Shown here: piece after piece, positions 33,191-40,268 of the stretch
How positions within the stretch are numbered: the first letter of the stretch is position 1
Layout: each line of letters begins with the position of its first letter
From: DATATB01 sp036268995
GTDB lineage: Bacteria; Planctomycetota; Planctomycetia; Pirellulales; PNKZ01
Assembly: GCA_036268995.1 (NCBI GenBank)
Contig: DATATB010000188.1
Span: forward strand, 3,979 to 67,978
Length of the DNA stretch: 64,000 bases
Direction of reading: 5' to 3'
Program-made: the position numbers and the translations under genes
The notes under the pieces: generated by a model
The model's input: the letters and a program-made list of their open reading frames with translations, nothing else
What the model was told of the DNA's origin: nothing
The model's database searches: none

Positions 33191-33241
33191 AGAGGCCGAT
33201 CAAGCCCGTTCAAACCAAGCGAATTGTATGGAGAGCCTGCG

Positions 33242-33817
33242 ATGAAGGTTTTCACAACTGGTCAGGTCGCGAAGATCTGTAAGGTGGCCCCGCGCACCGT
33301 CAGCAAATGGTTCGATTCCGGCCGGCTGAAAGGCTACCGTATTCCCGGTTCGCAAGACCGGCGTATCCCGCGCGAATATTTGATTCGTTTCCTCAAAGAG
33401 CACGGCATGCCCTTGGGCGACCTCGAAGACGAGGCCATGGCCAAGGTGCTGATTGTCGGCCAGGACCAGGTCCTGATCGAGAATCTGAAGCGCGAGCTGC
33501 CGCTCGATCGGTCGTTCAAGGTGGCGGTGGCTGCCAGCGGGTTCGAAGCCGGCATTCAAGCCGAAAGCTTCCATCCCGACTGCATCATCGTCGACTTCTC
33601 GATCGGCCGTACGGAAGCGTTGCAGATTTGCCAAAATCTGCGTCGCAACACCGAGTATGCCGACACGATCCTGATCGCCTTGCTGCCTGATGACGGCAAC
33701 TCGACCAGCTTCGATCGTTCGAGCATCAACGAAACGTTCAAGAAGCCCTTCGACACAGCCTTGCTGGCCGAGCGGTTGCGAACGTTGATCGGTGCCCGCA
33801 AAGAGCTGATCCGCTAG
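33242..33817 (+). CDS. Excisionase-type HTH fused to receiver-like domain
   Basis: This 191-residue regulator is conserved in planctomycetes. The N-terminal domain (about residues 1-58; FTTGQVAKICKVAPRTVSKWFDSGRLKGYRIPGSQDRRIP) is a MerR/excisionase-type winged helix (HTH_17). The C-terminal domain (about 68-185) has the response-regulator fold: KVLIVGQDQVLIENL, the phospho-acceptor-like Asp in CIIVDFSIGR and the conserved lysine in FKKPFD. The first acidic pair of typical receivers appears changed (GQD in place of DDD), so phosphorylation is uncertain. GGAGAG precedes the ATG at 33242. A long structured leader suggests post-transcriptional control. No cognate histidine kinase is nearby. Confidence 0.85.
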   Translation: MKVFTTGQVAKICKVAPRTVSKWFDSGRLKGYRIPGSQDRRIPREYLIRFLKEHGMPLGDLEDEAMAKVLIVGQDQVLIENLKRELPLDRSFKVAVAASGFEAGIQAESFHPDCIIVDFSIGRTEALQICQNLRRNTEYADTILIALLPDDGNSTSFDRSSINETFKKPFDTALLAERLRTLIGARKELIR

Positions 33818-34108
33818 GGATTCTCTCGCCGATATCAACTCGCCGAAAGCGCACAACCCGCCGCGGCTAGACCCCTGCGGCGGTTACCGTGCCCGGCGAT
33901 CGGGGATTGCGAAATCCCCCACGCCCTCGCCTTCCTGCCTATTCGTCTCTCCGTTCATCTACTCCCTCCGCCGCCTCCGGCTGGCTAAGATAGCCAGTGG
34001 CGCGCCCGAGCCAACGGGCACGCGATTTCTTGGCGGCGATGCCGGGCTCCGACGGTTGAGCCTCGACGGTGCATCCCGCGCGAACTCATGCGGGGGGAAT
34101 GCTGCACC

Positions 34109-34582
34109 GTGGCCGACTTCACGCATTTCGACGAGCAAGGCGCCAGCCGCATGGTGGACGTCGGCAGCAAGCCGATCGCTGCCCGCCACGCGCGGGCCAG
34201 CGGCCGCGTGCGATTGGCGCCAGCCACGCTTGCAGCCATCCGCGACCGCACGACCACCAAGGGAGACGTGCTCGAGGTGGCCCGGCTGGCCGGTATCATG
34301 GCTGCCAAAAAGACCGCCGACTTGATCCCGCTGTGCCACCCGCTGGGATTGGACGAGGTGCGGGTCGACTTTTCGTTTCCCGACGAGTCCACGATCCGAA
34401 TTTCGGCCACCGTGCGAGTGACGGCCCGAACGGGGGTCGAGATGGAGGCGCTCACGGCCGTGGCCGTGGCCGGGCTGACGATCTACGACATGTGCAAGTC
34501 GCTGGATCGTGGCATGGAGCTCACCGACATCCGCCTCGAAGAAAAGTCCGGCGGCCGCAGCGGCGATTACGTCCGGCCGTAG
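34109..34582 (+). CDS. moaC: Cyclic pyranopterin monophosphate synthase MoaC
   Basis: MoaC converts the 3',8-cyclo-GTP intermediate into cyclic pyranopterin monophosphate, an early step in molybdenum cofactor synthesis. The 157-residue protein has THFDEQGASRMVDVG at the start, then TKGDVLEVARLAGIMAAKKTADLIPLCHPLGLD, EMEALTAVAVAGLTIYDMCKSLDRGM and a Lys-rich GGRSGDY end. I favour the GTG at 34109, which aligns with the normal MoaC N-terminus and follows GGGGGGAA. The ATG at 34088 would add seven residues. MoaA and other cofactor genes are not adjacent. Confidence 0.94.
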   Translation: MADFTHFDEQGASRMVDVGSKPIAARHARASGRVRLAPATLAAIRDRTTTKGDVLEVARLAGIMAAKKTADLIPLCHPLGLDEVRVDFSFPDESTIRISATVRVTARTGVEMEALTAVAVAGLTIYDMCKSLDRGMELTDIRLEEKSGGRSGDYVRP

Positions 34583-34596
34583 ATTGCCAGCAGCCT

Positions 34597-35064
34597 TCAG
34601 CTCGAGCGGCGTTTTTCTTCCAGCATGGGCTCGAGCTCTTCGACAAAATCGCGAACGTCCTTGAACTCGCGATAGACGCTGGCAAAGCGGACAAAGGCCA
34701 CCTGGTCCAATTGACGCAGGTGTCGCATCACCAGTTCGCCCAAAGTCTGGCTGGGGACTTCACTGTCGAAGTTGGCATAGACCTCGCTCTCGATGGCCGA
34801 GACGGTGGCCTCGATCTGCTCCTCGCTGATCGGCCGCTTCCAGCAGGCTTTTTCCAGACCCCGCTTGATCTTGTCGCGCTCGAAAGGAGTCCGCGAGCCG
34901 TCTTTTTTGACGACCTTGATGGCCCACTCTTCGATGCGTTCGTAGGTGGTATAGCGCCGCTTGCAGTCCAGGCACTCGCGGCGCCGGCGGATCGCGAAGC
35001 CGTCTTCGCTGGCGCGCGAATCGATCACCCGGTCGTTATCCACGCGGCAGAAGGGGCATTTCAT
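34597..35064 (-). CDS. nrdR: Transcriptional repressor NrdR
   Basis: This 155-residue repressor of ribonucleotide reductase genes has a zinc ribbon at the N-terminus (CPFC at residues 3-6 and CLDC at 31-34). An ATP-cone domain follows (about 49-139; VVKKDGSRTPFERDKIKRGLEKAC and VMRHLRQLDQVAFVRFASVYREF), which senses ATP/dATP. Start at ATG 35064 (MKCPFCRVDNDRV). A TTG at 35073 would only add three residues. A sequence TATAGT on the minus strand at 35073-35078 lies just ahead of the start and could be a -10 box, which would leave almost no leader. nrd genes are not in view. Confidence 0.96.
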   Translation of the reverse strand: MKCPFCRVDNDRVIDSRASEDGFAIRRRRECLDCKRRYTTYERIEEWAIKVVKKDGSRTPFERDKIKRGLEKACWKRPISEEQIEATVSAIESEVYANFDSEVPSQTLGELVMRHLRQLDQVAFVRFASVYREFKDVRDFVEELEPMLEEKRRSS

Positions 35065-35095
35065 ACCTGTCAACTATACAGTGCCGCCCCGCCGC

Positions 35096-35153
35096 CATAA
35101 AGCCGCGACCGGTGGTCGCGGGCATTTACGCGACCACCGATCGCGGCTTTATG
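35096..35153. repeat. Repeat A inverted pair between nrdR and glnA
   Basis: Left arm 35096-35121 (starting CATAAAGCCGCGACC) and right arm 35129-35153 are inverted copies, differing at one position over about 25 bases, with a loop of about 8 bases. It lies 3' of glnA and 5' of nrdR. Without a T-run it is not a clear terminator, but it could protect the glnA mRNA end or block read-through. Confidence 0.85.
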
Positions 35154-35170
35154 AATGTCCCAAAGTGCTA

Positions 35171-36583
35171 TCACATGTCGTAGTACAAGCAGAACTCGTA
35201 CGGATGCGGACGCAGCCGCATGGCGTCGACTTCTTTCTCTTTCTTGTACCAGATCCAGGTGTCGATCACGTCTTCGGTAAACACGTCGCCACGCAGCAGG
35301 AAGTCGTGATTGCGACGCAGCGCGTCGAGCGATTCTTCCAGCGAACCGGGCGTCTTGGGCACTTCGGCCAGCTCTTCCGGCTCCAGGTCGTAAATGTCCT
35401 TGTCCAGCGGCTCGCCCGGGTGAATCTTGTTCTGGATGCCGTCGATCACGGCCATCAGCATGGCCGAAAACGCCAGGTACGGATTGCAGCTCGGGTCCGG
35501 GCAGCGGAACTCGACGCGCTTCGCCTTGGGGCTCGCGCTGTACATCGGAATGCGGCAGCTCGCCGAGCGGTTGCGCTGCGAATAGGCCAGGTTCACCGGC
35601 GCTTCGTAGCCGGGCACCAGCCGCTTGTAGCTATTGGTCGTCGGGTTGCTAAAGGCCAGGATCGAAGGCGCGTGCTTCAGCAGCCCGCCGATGGCGTGCA
35701 GCGCCATCTCGCTGAGGCCCGCATAGCCGCTGCCGGCAAACAGCGGCTCGCTCCCTCTCCACAGCGAAATGTGCGTGTGCATGCCCGAGCCGTTGTCACC
35801 GTACAAGGGCTTGGGCATGAAGGTCACGGTCTTGCCGTGCTTCTTGGCGACGTTCTTGATGATGTATTTGTAGATCATCATGTAGTCGGCCATGCGCACC
35901 AGGTCGGTAAAGCGCAGGTCGATCTCGCTCTGGCCGGCCGTGGCCACTTCGTGGTGTTGCGCTTCGACGTCCATGCCACAGTCGATCATCGTCTGCATCA
36001 TCTCGTTGCGGATGTTCATCAACTGGTCCGCAGGTGGCACCGGGAAATAGCCTTCCTTGTAGCGCAGCTTGTAGCCCAGGTTCGGCTTTTCGTCGCGGCC
36101 GCGGTTCCATTCGCCTTCGATGCTGTCCACATGGTAGTAGCCTTCGCGGGCGTTCTGGTCGAAGCGCACGTCGTCGAAGATAAAGAACTCGGCCTCGGGC
36201 CCGATGTAGCAAGTGTCGGCGATGCCGGTGCTCTTGAGATAGTTGACGGCCTTGCGCGCCACGTTGCGCGGGTCGCGCGAGTAATCTTCGCGCGTGATCG
36301 GATCCTGGATGTTGCAGATCATCACCAGCGTGGGCAGCTCGGTGAACGGATCGAGAAAGGCCGTGTCGGGCTGCGGCACCACGAGCATGTCGCTCTCGTT
36401 GATCGCCTGCCAGCCGCGGATGCTCGAGCCGTCGAAGCCCAAGCCGTCTTCGAACACGTCTTCTTCCAGCTTATTGACCGGGATCGTGAAGTGCTGCCAT
36501 AGGCCCGGAAAATCCATGAACCGCATGTCGACGGCCTTGACGTTTTTTTCGCGACAAAACGCCAACACTTCTTTGGGCTTCAT
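35171..36583 (-). CDS. glnA: Glutamine synthetase, type I
   Basis: This 470-residue dodecameric enzyme makes glutamine from glutamate, ammonia and ATP. Signatures are visible: DFPGLWQHFTIP, FDGSSIRGWQ, GPEAEFFIFDDVRF, GSGMHTHISLW, NPTTNSYKRLVPGYEAPVNLAYSQRNRSA and FRCPDPSCNPYLAFSAMLMA. The Tyr in KDIYDLEPEEL is residue 398, the position of the adenylylated tyrosine in enterobacterial enzymes, so covalent control by GlnE is plausible. I place the start at ATG 36583, preceded by AAGGAA; the longer frame to 36622 adds 13 unlikely residues. A second, unrelated type III synthetase lies 1.2 kb upstream. Confidence 0.97.
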   Translation of the reverse strand: MKPKEVLAFCREKNVKAVDMRFMDFPGLWQHFTIPVNKLEEDVFEDGLGFDGSSIRGWQAINESDMLVVPQPDTAFLDPFTELPTLVMICNIQDPITREDYSRDPRNVARKAVNYLKSTGIADTCYIGPEAEFFIFDDVRFDQNAREGYYHVDSIEGEWNRGRDEKPNLGYKLRYKEGYFPVPPADQLMNIRNEMMQTMIDCGMDVEAQHHEVATAGQSEIDLRFTDLVRMADYMMIYKYIIKNVAKKHGKTVTFMPKPLYGDNGSGMHTHISLWRGSEPLFAGSGYAGLSEMALHAIGGLLKHAPSILAFSNPTTNSYKRLVPGYEAPVNLAYSQRNRSASCRIPMYSASPKAKRVEFRCPDPSCNPYLAFSAMLMAVIDGIQNKIHPGEPLDKDIYDLEPEELAEVPKTPGSLEESLDALRRNHDFLLRGDVFTEDVIDTWIWYKKEKEVDAMRLRPHPYEFCLYYDM

Positions 36584-36654
36584 GGCATGTTCCTTTTTCT
36601 CACTGGTGATGCGTAGCCGCACGGGTGAATCTGGCAGCCGGAGACAGCGCTGCC

Positions 36655-36682
36655 ATCATAGCGCATCGCAAGCGCGATACAA
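36655..36682 (-). promoter_or_regulatory. Probable sigma70-type promoter of glnA
   Basis: On the minus strand, TTGTAT (36677-36682) and TATGAT (36655-36660) are separated by 16 bases. They lie about 72 bases upstream of the glnA start at 36583, within the 339-base gap 36584-36922, which holds no gene. No clear sigma54 (GG-GC) site was found in this gap. Confidence 0.5.
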
Positions 36683-36922
36683 TCATGATGCAAAAAAAGA
36701 CGAAGGGGCGGTCGTTTTGCCGAAAAGTCGGCATCTCAGAAAAGGAAGTCCTGTGGTCATTGTTTTGCCAGGGCGCGCTGGCCCAGCGAAGCATAATCCC
36801 ATGAGAATGTGGCCTTGTTTCTGACGTTCGATTATCCTGAAGGCAGGAAAAGGCAGGCCTTTTTCGGCCTTGATGGCGGCGACGCGCCAGGTCGAAGCCC
36901 TGGGCCGCGGATCGAGGGACAT

Positions 36923-37393
36923 ATGACCATGAGCATCCAAGCCGTACGAAACATGCTCGACAAGTTTGTCGAGCCATGGAACCGAGGCGATCAGCCGGGC
37001 ACCGAGAGCTTTCAGATTGCGGATCGGCTCGATGAGATGGTCGCGACGCTGCGATTCATACTGTCGCGCATCGATCGCCGCGCCGCGCCGCAACATCGTG
37101 AAAAGCTTCACAAGCTTACGCTTTCCGATGTCGAGGTGTTGTCCGAGCTTTATCGCGAGTGGTACGATGCCGCATCCGATTTGATGGCCGAAATTGAAGG
37201 CAGCGAGGTCAATGGCTTTTCGGTCGAGCAAGCCGAGGAATTCAGGTCAGACTTTCAACGCGTAGGATTAATCCTCCCCGATCTTCGGGTTCTGCGCGGG
37301 CGAGTTGATGATTTCCGTGCCGGGCAGTACGTTTCGCTGAAAGATGCTACTGATGGCATGGGCGGTTTTCTTCCACAAGGAAGCACTGAGTAA
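36923..37393 (+). CDS. Hypothetical protein, possible antitoxin of an overlapping pair
   Basis: This 156-residue largely helical protein (VRNMLDKFVEPWNRGDQ, DRLDEMVATLRFILSRIDRR, VEVLSELYREWYDAASDL) ends with RVDDFRAGQYVSLKDA, which resembles the C-terminal tail of antitoxins that place an active-site blocker in a RelE/ParE partner. The ATG at 36923 follows GAGGGA. The next gene starts inside its last 50 bases in another frame. No DNA-binding motif is seen. I do not recognise the family; the antitoxin idea rests on gene order and the tail. Confidence 0.5.
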   Translation: MTMSIQAVRNMLDKFVEPWNRGDQPGTESFQIADRLDEMVATLRFILSRIDRRAAPQHREKLHKLTLSDVEVLSELYREWYDAASDLMAEIEGSEVNGFSVEQAEEFRSDFQRVGLILPDLRVLRGRVDDFRAGQYVSLKDATDGMGGFLPQGSTE

Positions 37394-37646
37394 GATCAAA
37401 AGCTTACCCCTGCCGATACGGAAGCAATTCACGGACCCAATCCGGCGCCTTGGCCAGGATCCCATCGGCAACAGCCACAATCCGGCGATGCCGTTCGCCT
37501 GGCGCGGTTCGCAATTTGATTTCCGTGTCACGGATGCGGAAGGGTCCGGCCACAACGTCAGCATCTTTTTCCTGTTCGATGACGACCCACGTATCGAGCG
37601 GATTTGGGTTCATGATGTCGTCGTCAATCCACCGATCGACGATTAA
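37344..37646 (+). CDS. RelE/ParE-like protein, possible toxin
   Basis: This is a 100-residue protein whose core (SKIKSLPLPIRKQFTDPIRRLGQDP ... SQFDFRVTDAEGSGHNVSIFFLFDDDPRIERIWVHDVVV) has the helix-helix then beta-sheet layout of RelE/ParE toxins. The short helices with basic residues lie first and the twisted sheet follows. The ATG at 37344 overlaps the upstream gene by 50 bases; ATG 37353 would reduce this to 41. Such overlaps are usual in toxin-antitoxin pairs. The RelE catalytic residues (Lys/Arg/Tyr at the C-terminus) are not clearly placed, so activity is uncertain. Confidence 0.5.
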   Translation: MLLMAWAVFFHKEALSKIKSLPLPIRKQFTDPIRRLGQDPIGNSHNPAMPFAWRGSQFDFRVTDAEGSGHNVSIFFLFDDDPRIERIWVHDVVVNPPIDD

Positions 37647-37712
37647 TCCGGTCTGGCCGCGTGGCGTGCGGCAGGGAACCTGCAGAATCAGATTCAGACG
37701 GGGCCATTATCC

Positions 37713-37748
37713 AAAAAAATGCCGCCCCCGCATGGCTGCGGGGGCGGC
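37713..37748 (-). terminator. Strong rho-independent terminator of the type III glutamine synthetase
   Basis: On the minus strand an 11-bp all-GC stem (GCCGCCCCCGC at 37721-37731 pairing with 37738-37748, 6-base loop) is followed by a T-run (37713-37719). It lies about 60 bases past the stop of the gene at 37808. Confidence 0.92.
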
Positions 37749-37807
37749 ACGGATGAAACGAGCCCCGAACGTAAAGCAGTTGGCCGCCCCAAAGCGGCCG
37801 GTGACGC

Positions 37808-39982
37808 TTACTTGATAAACAGAATCTCGCGGTAACGCGGCAGCGGCCAGAGGTTGTCGGCCACGACTTCCTCCAGCTTGTCGGCCACTTGTCGCACGGC
37901 CAGCATGGCGGGAATCACGTCGTCGCGGAAGTGCCGGGCCTCGGACGCAAGGTCCTTGGCACCCTTGTGCTCGACGGCCGATTCGAGCTTGGTCACGGCG
38001 CCCTCGAGCTGTCCGACCAACGTGGTCAGCGTTTCCAAAGTGCCCAGGTGGGCGTTCTTGCCGATGGCCTTGAGATTGGCCGCAATGCCGGCCAACTCGC
38101 CCTGGTAACGATAGGCGGCCGGCAGGATCAGCGTCTTGGCAAGGCTGAGCGCCGTGAGGCTCTCGCTGTTGACGTCCTTGCAGTAGCGGTCCATGTAAAT
38201 GTCATACCGGCTGTGCATCTCGCGGTTGGAGAGCACCTGGTACTTTTCGAACAAGGCGATCGACTTGGGGCTGATCAGGGCCGGCAAGGCATCGACCGTG
38301 TTGCGCAGGTTCGGCAGTCCACGGCGCTCAGCCTCTTGGTGCCATTCCTCCGTGTAGTTGTCGCCATTAAAGATCACGTCCTTGTGCTCGCGGGCGACCT
38401 GTTGCAACACCTTCTGCACGGCAGCGTTGAGCTTGCTCGGGTCGCCCTTGGTGGCCGACTCCAGTTGGGTGGCGATATAGTCCAGGCTCTCGGCCATGAT
38501 CGTATTGAGCACGACCAGGGGGCCGGCGATCGATTGGCTGGAACCCACGGCCCGGAACTCGAATTTGTTGCCGGTGAAGGCAAACGGGCTGGTGCGGTTG
38601 CGATCGCCGGCGTGCTTGGGCAGCGGCGGCAGCGTGTCGACGCCCACGGTCAGCGTGCCGCCAGCTTTCGAACTGGTGGCCCCGCCTTTTTCGATCTGTT
38701 CGAAAATGTCCGTCAACTGATCGCCGAGGAAAATCGAAATGATGGCCGGCGGCGCCTCGTTGGCGCCTAGCCGATGATCGTTGCCACTGAAGGCCACGGC
38801 CGCCCGCATGATGTCCGAGTGCATATGCACGGCCCGGATCACGGCCGCGCAGAACACCAGGAACTGGGCATTGGAGTGCGGATCGTCGCCCGGCTCGAGC
38901 ATGTTGGCCGTGGGAGTGCCCAGCGACCAGTTGACGTGCTTGCCCGAGCCGTTGATGCCGGCAAACGGCTTTTCGTGCAGCAGGCAGACCATGCCGTACT
39001 TCAGCGCCACGCGCTGCAGCGTCAGCATGATGAGCTGCTGGTGGTCGGTGGCCACGTTGGCGTTTTCGTAGACCGGCGCGATTTCGTACTGGGCCGGAGC
39101 GACTTCGTTGTGGCGCGTCTTGACCGGTACGCCCAGCTTGAACAGCTCGCGCTCGGTCTCCAGCATGCAGGCCAGCACGCGCTCGGGTATCGCACCGAAG
39201 TAATGATCCTCGAACTCCTGCCCCTTGGGCGGCTTGGCCCCGTACAGCGTGCGGGCCGTGGCCACCAGGTCGGGCCGGGCAAAATAGAAGTTGCGATCGA
39301 TCAGGAAGTATTCCTGCTCGGGGCCGGCCGAAGCAAACACGGGGCCGGGGTTCTCGTTGCCGAACAACGCCAGAATCCGCTGCGCCTGCTTGTTGAGCGC
39401 CTGCATCGAACGCAGCAGCGGCGTCTTCTTATCCAGCGCCTCGCCCGTCCACGAGCAGAAGGCCGTGGGAATGCACAGGGTCGTGCCGTTCGGGTTCTCG
39501 AGCAAGTAGGCCGGGCTCATCGGATCCCAGGCCGTGTAGCCGCGAGCCTCGAACGTGGCGCGAATGCCGCCGGAGGGAAAGCTCGACGCGTCGGGCTCGC
39601 CCTGGATCAGCTCTTTGCCGGAGAACTCGGCAATGGCGGTGCCGTCGCTGTGCGGGGCCAGGAAGCTGTCGTGCTTTTCGGCCGTCAGCCCGGTGAGCGG
39701 ATAAAACACGTGGGCGTAGTGGGTCGCGCCCTTTTCGAGGGCCCAATCCTTCATGGCCAAGGCCACGGCGTCGGCCACGCTGGGGTCGAGCTTGGCGGCC
39801 TGCTTGATCGTTTGCTGCAAGGCCTTGTACACCGGCTTGGGCAGCCGGGCCTTCATGGCCTCGTCGTTGAACACGTTCGAGCCAAACACCTCGGTCGTGG
39901 GCTGATCACGAAAGTTGAAGATGCTTCCGTTGCTCTTGTAGTTGGTGACGGCGGCGATGGCCTCTTGGCGAGCGGTACTCAA
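37808..39982 (-). CDS. glnN: Glutamine synthetase, type III
   Basis: This 724-residue enzyme belongs to the large GlnN class of glutamine synthetase. It shares the active-site motifs of the family in diverged form: GPEQEYFLIDR, PVKTRHNEVAPAQYEIAPV, INGSGKHVNWSLG, FRAVGSSQSIAGPLVVLN and SGNDHRLGANEAPPAI. It also has the N-terminal VFGSNVFND and C-terminal extensions typical of type III. I place the start at a TTG (first base 39982) because AGGAG lies 8 bases upstream and length then matches the class (about 720-730). A frame to 40072 adds 30 unlikely residues. A strong terminator follows. Confidence 0.95.
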   Translation of the reverse strand: MSTARQEAIAAVTNYKSNGSIFNFRDQPTTEVFGSNVFNDEAMKARLPKPVYKALQQTIKQAAKLDPSVADAVALAMKDWALEKGATHYAHVFYPLTGLTAEKHDSFLAPHSDGTAIAEFSGKELIQGEPDASSFPSGGIRATFEARGYTAWDPMSPAYLLENPNGTTLCIPTAFCSWTGEALDKKTPLLRSMQALNKQAQRILALFGNENPGPVFASAGPEQEYFLIDRNFYFARPDLVATARTLYGAKPPKGQEFEDHYFGAIPERVLACMLETERELFKLGVPVKTRHNEVAPAQYEIAPVYENANVATDHQQLIMLTLQRVALKYGMVCLLHEKPFAGINGSGKHVNWSLGTPTANMLEPGDDPHSNAQFLVFCAAVIRAVHMHSDIMRAAVAFSGNDHRLGANEAPPAIISIFLGDQLTDIFEQIEKGGATSSKAGGTLTVGVDTLPPLPKHAGDRNRTSPFAFTGNKFEFRAVGSSQSIAGPLVVLNTIMAESLDYIATQLESATKGDPSKLNAAVQKVLQQVAREHKDVIFNGDNYTEEWHQEAERRGLPNLRNTVDALPALISPKSIALFEKYQVLSNREMHSRYDIYMDRYCKDVNSESLTALSLAKTLILPAAYRYQGELAGIAANLKAIGKNAHLGTLETLTTLVGQLEGAVTKLESAVEHKGAKDLASEARHFRDDVIPAMLAVRQVADKLEEVVADNLWPLPRYREILFIK

Positions 39983-40268
39983 AATGGTGCTCCTATGAAC
40001 AGAAACTCGGAATGCGTGCGTTGCCCCAACGGGCCGCCCTGTGGCAAATGCAATGCCAAGCAGGCGATCCACGCCTGGAAGCGAACTGTAACTTATTGCC
40101 CACTAATCAGATGCGAAATAAAACGCCGTCAGCAAGAATTTCCGAATCGGACATCCATGCCTATTGTGCAGGCAAAGTCAGCAGAGCGCTTGCCGCGTCC
40201 GTGCGCTTTTTCCACACCCCAAAGCGAACCATTCGGATCGCTGCAAGGTAGCGACCCCCCGCGATTCG

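Larger units (their letters stand above)
32408..33241. other. Long gene-free region before the HTH/receiver gene
   Basis: These 834 bases show no supported protein-coding gene on either strand. They contain a hairpin after smc, a run of strong hairpins with a terminator-like end at about 32689-32821, and a structured segment at 33091-33190 just before the regulator gene. The AT content rises compared with neighbouring genes, which fits an RNA or regulatory region. Confidence 0.7.

Noticed and set aside
32408..33241. RNase P RNA, tmRNA, SRP RNA or 6S RNA in the long gap
   Set aside because: Conserved landmarks of each class (for example GAGGAAAGTCC, or a T-arm with CCA end) were not found.
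34961..36502. Long plus-strand frame opposite glnA (513 codons)
   Set aside because: Shadow of the glutamine synthetase gene, His/Arg/Val-rich with no protein-like motifs.
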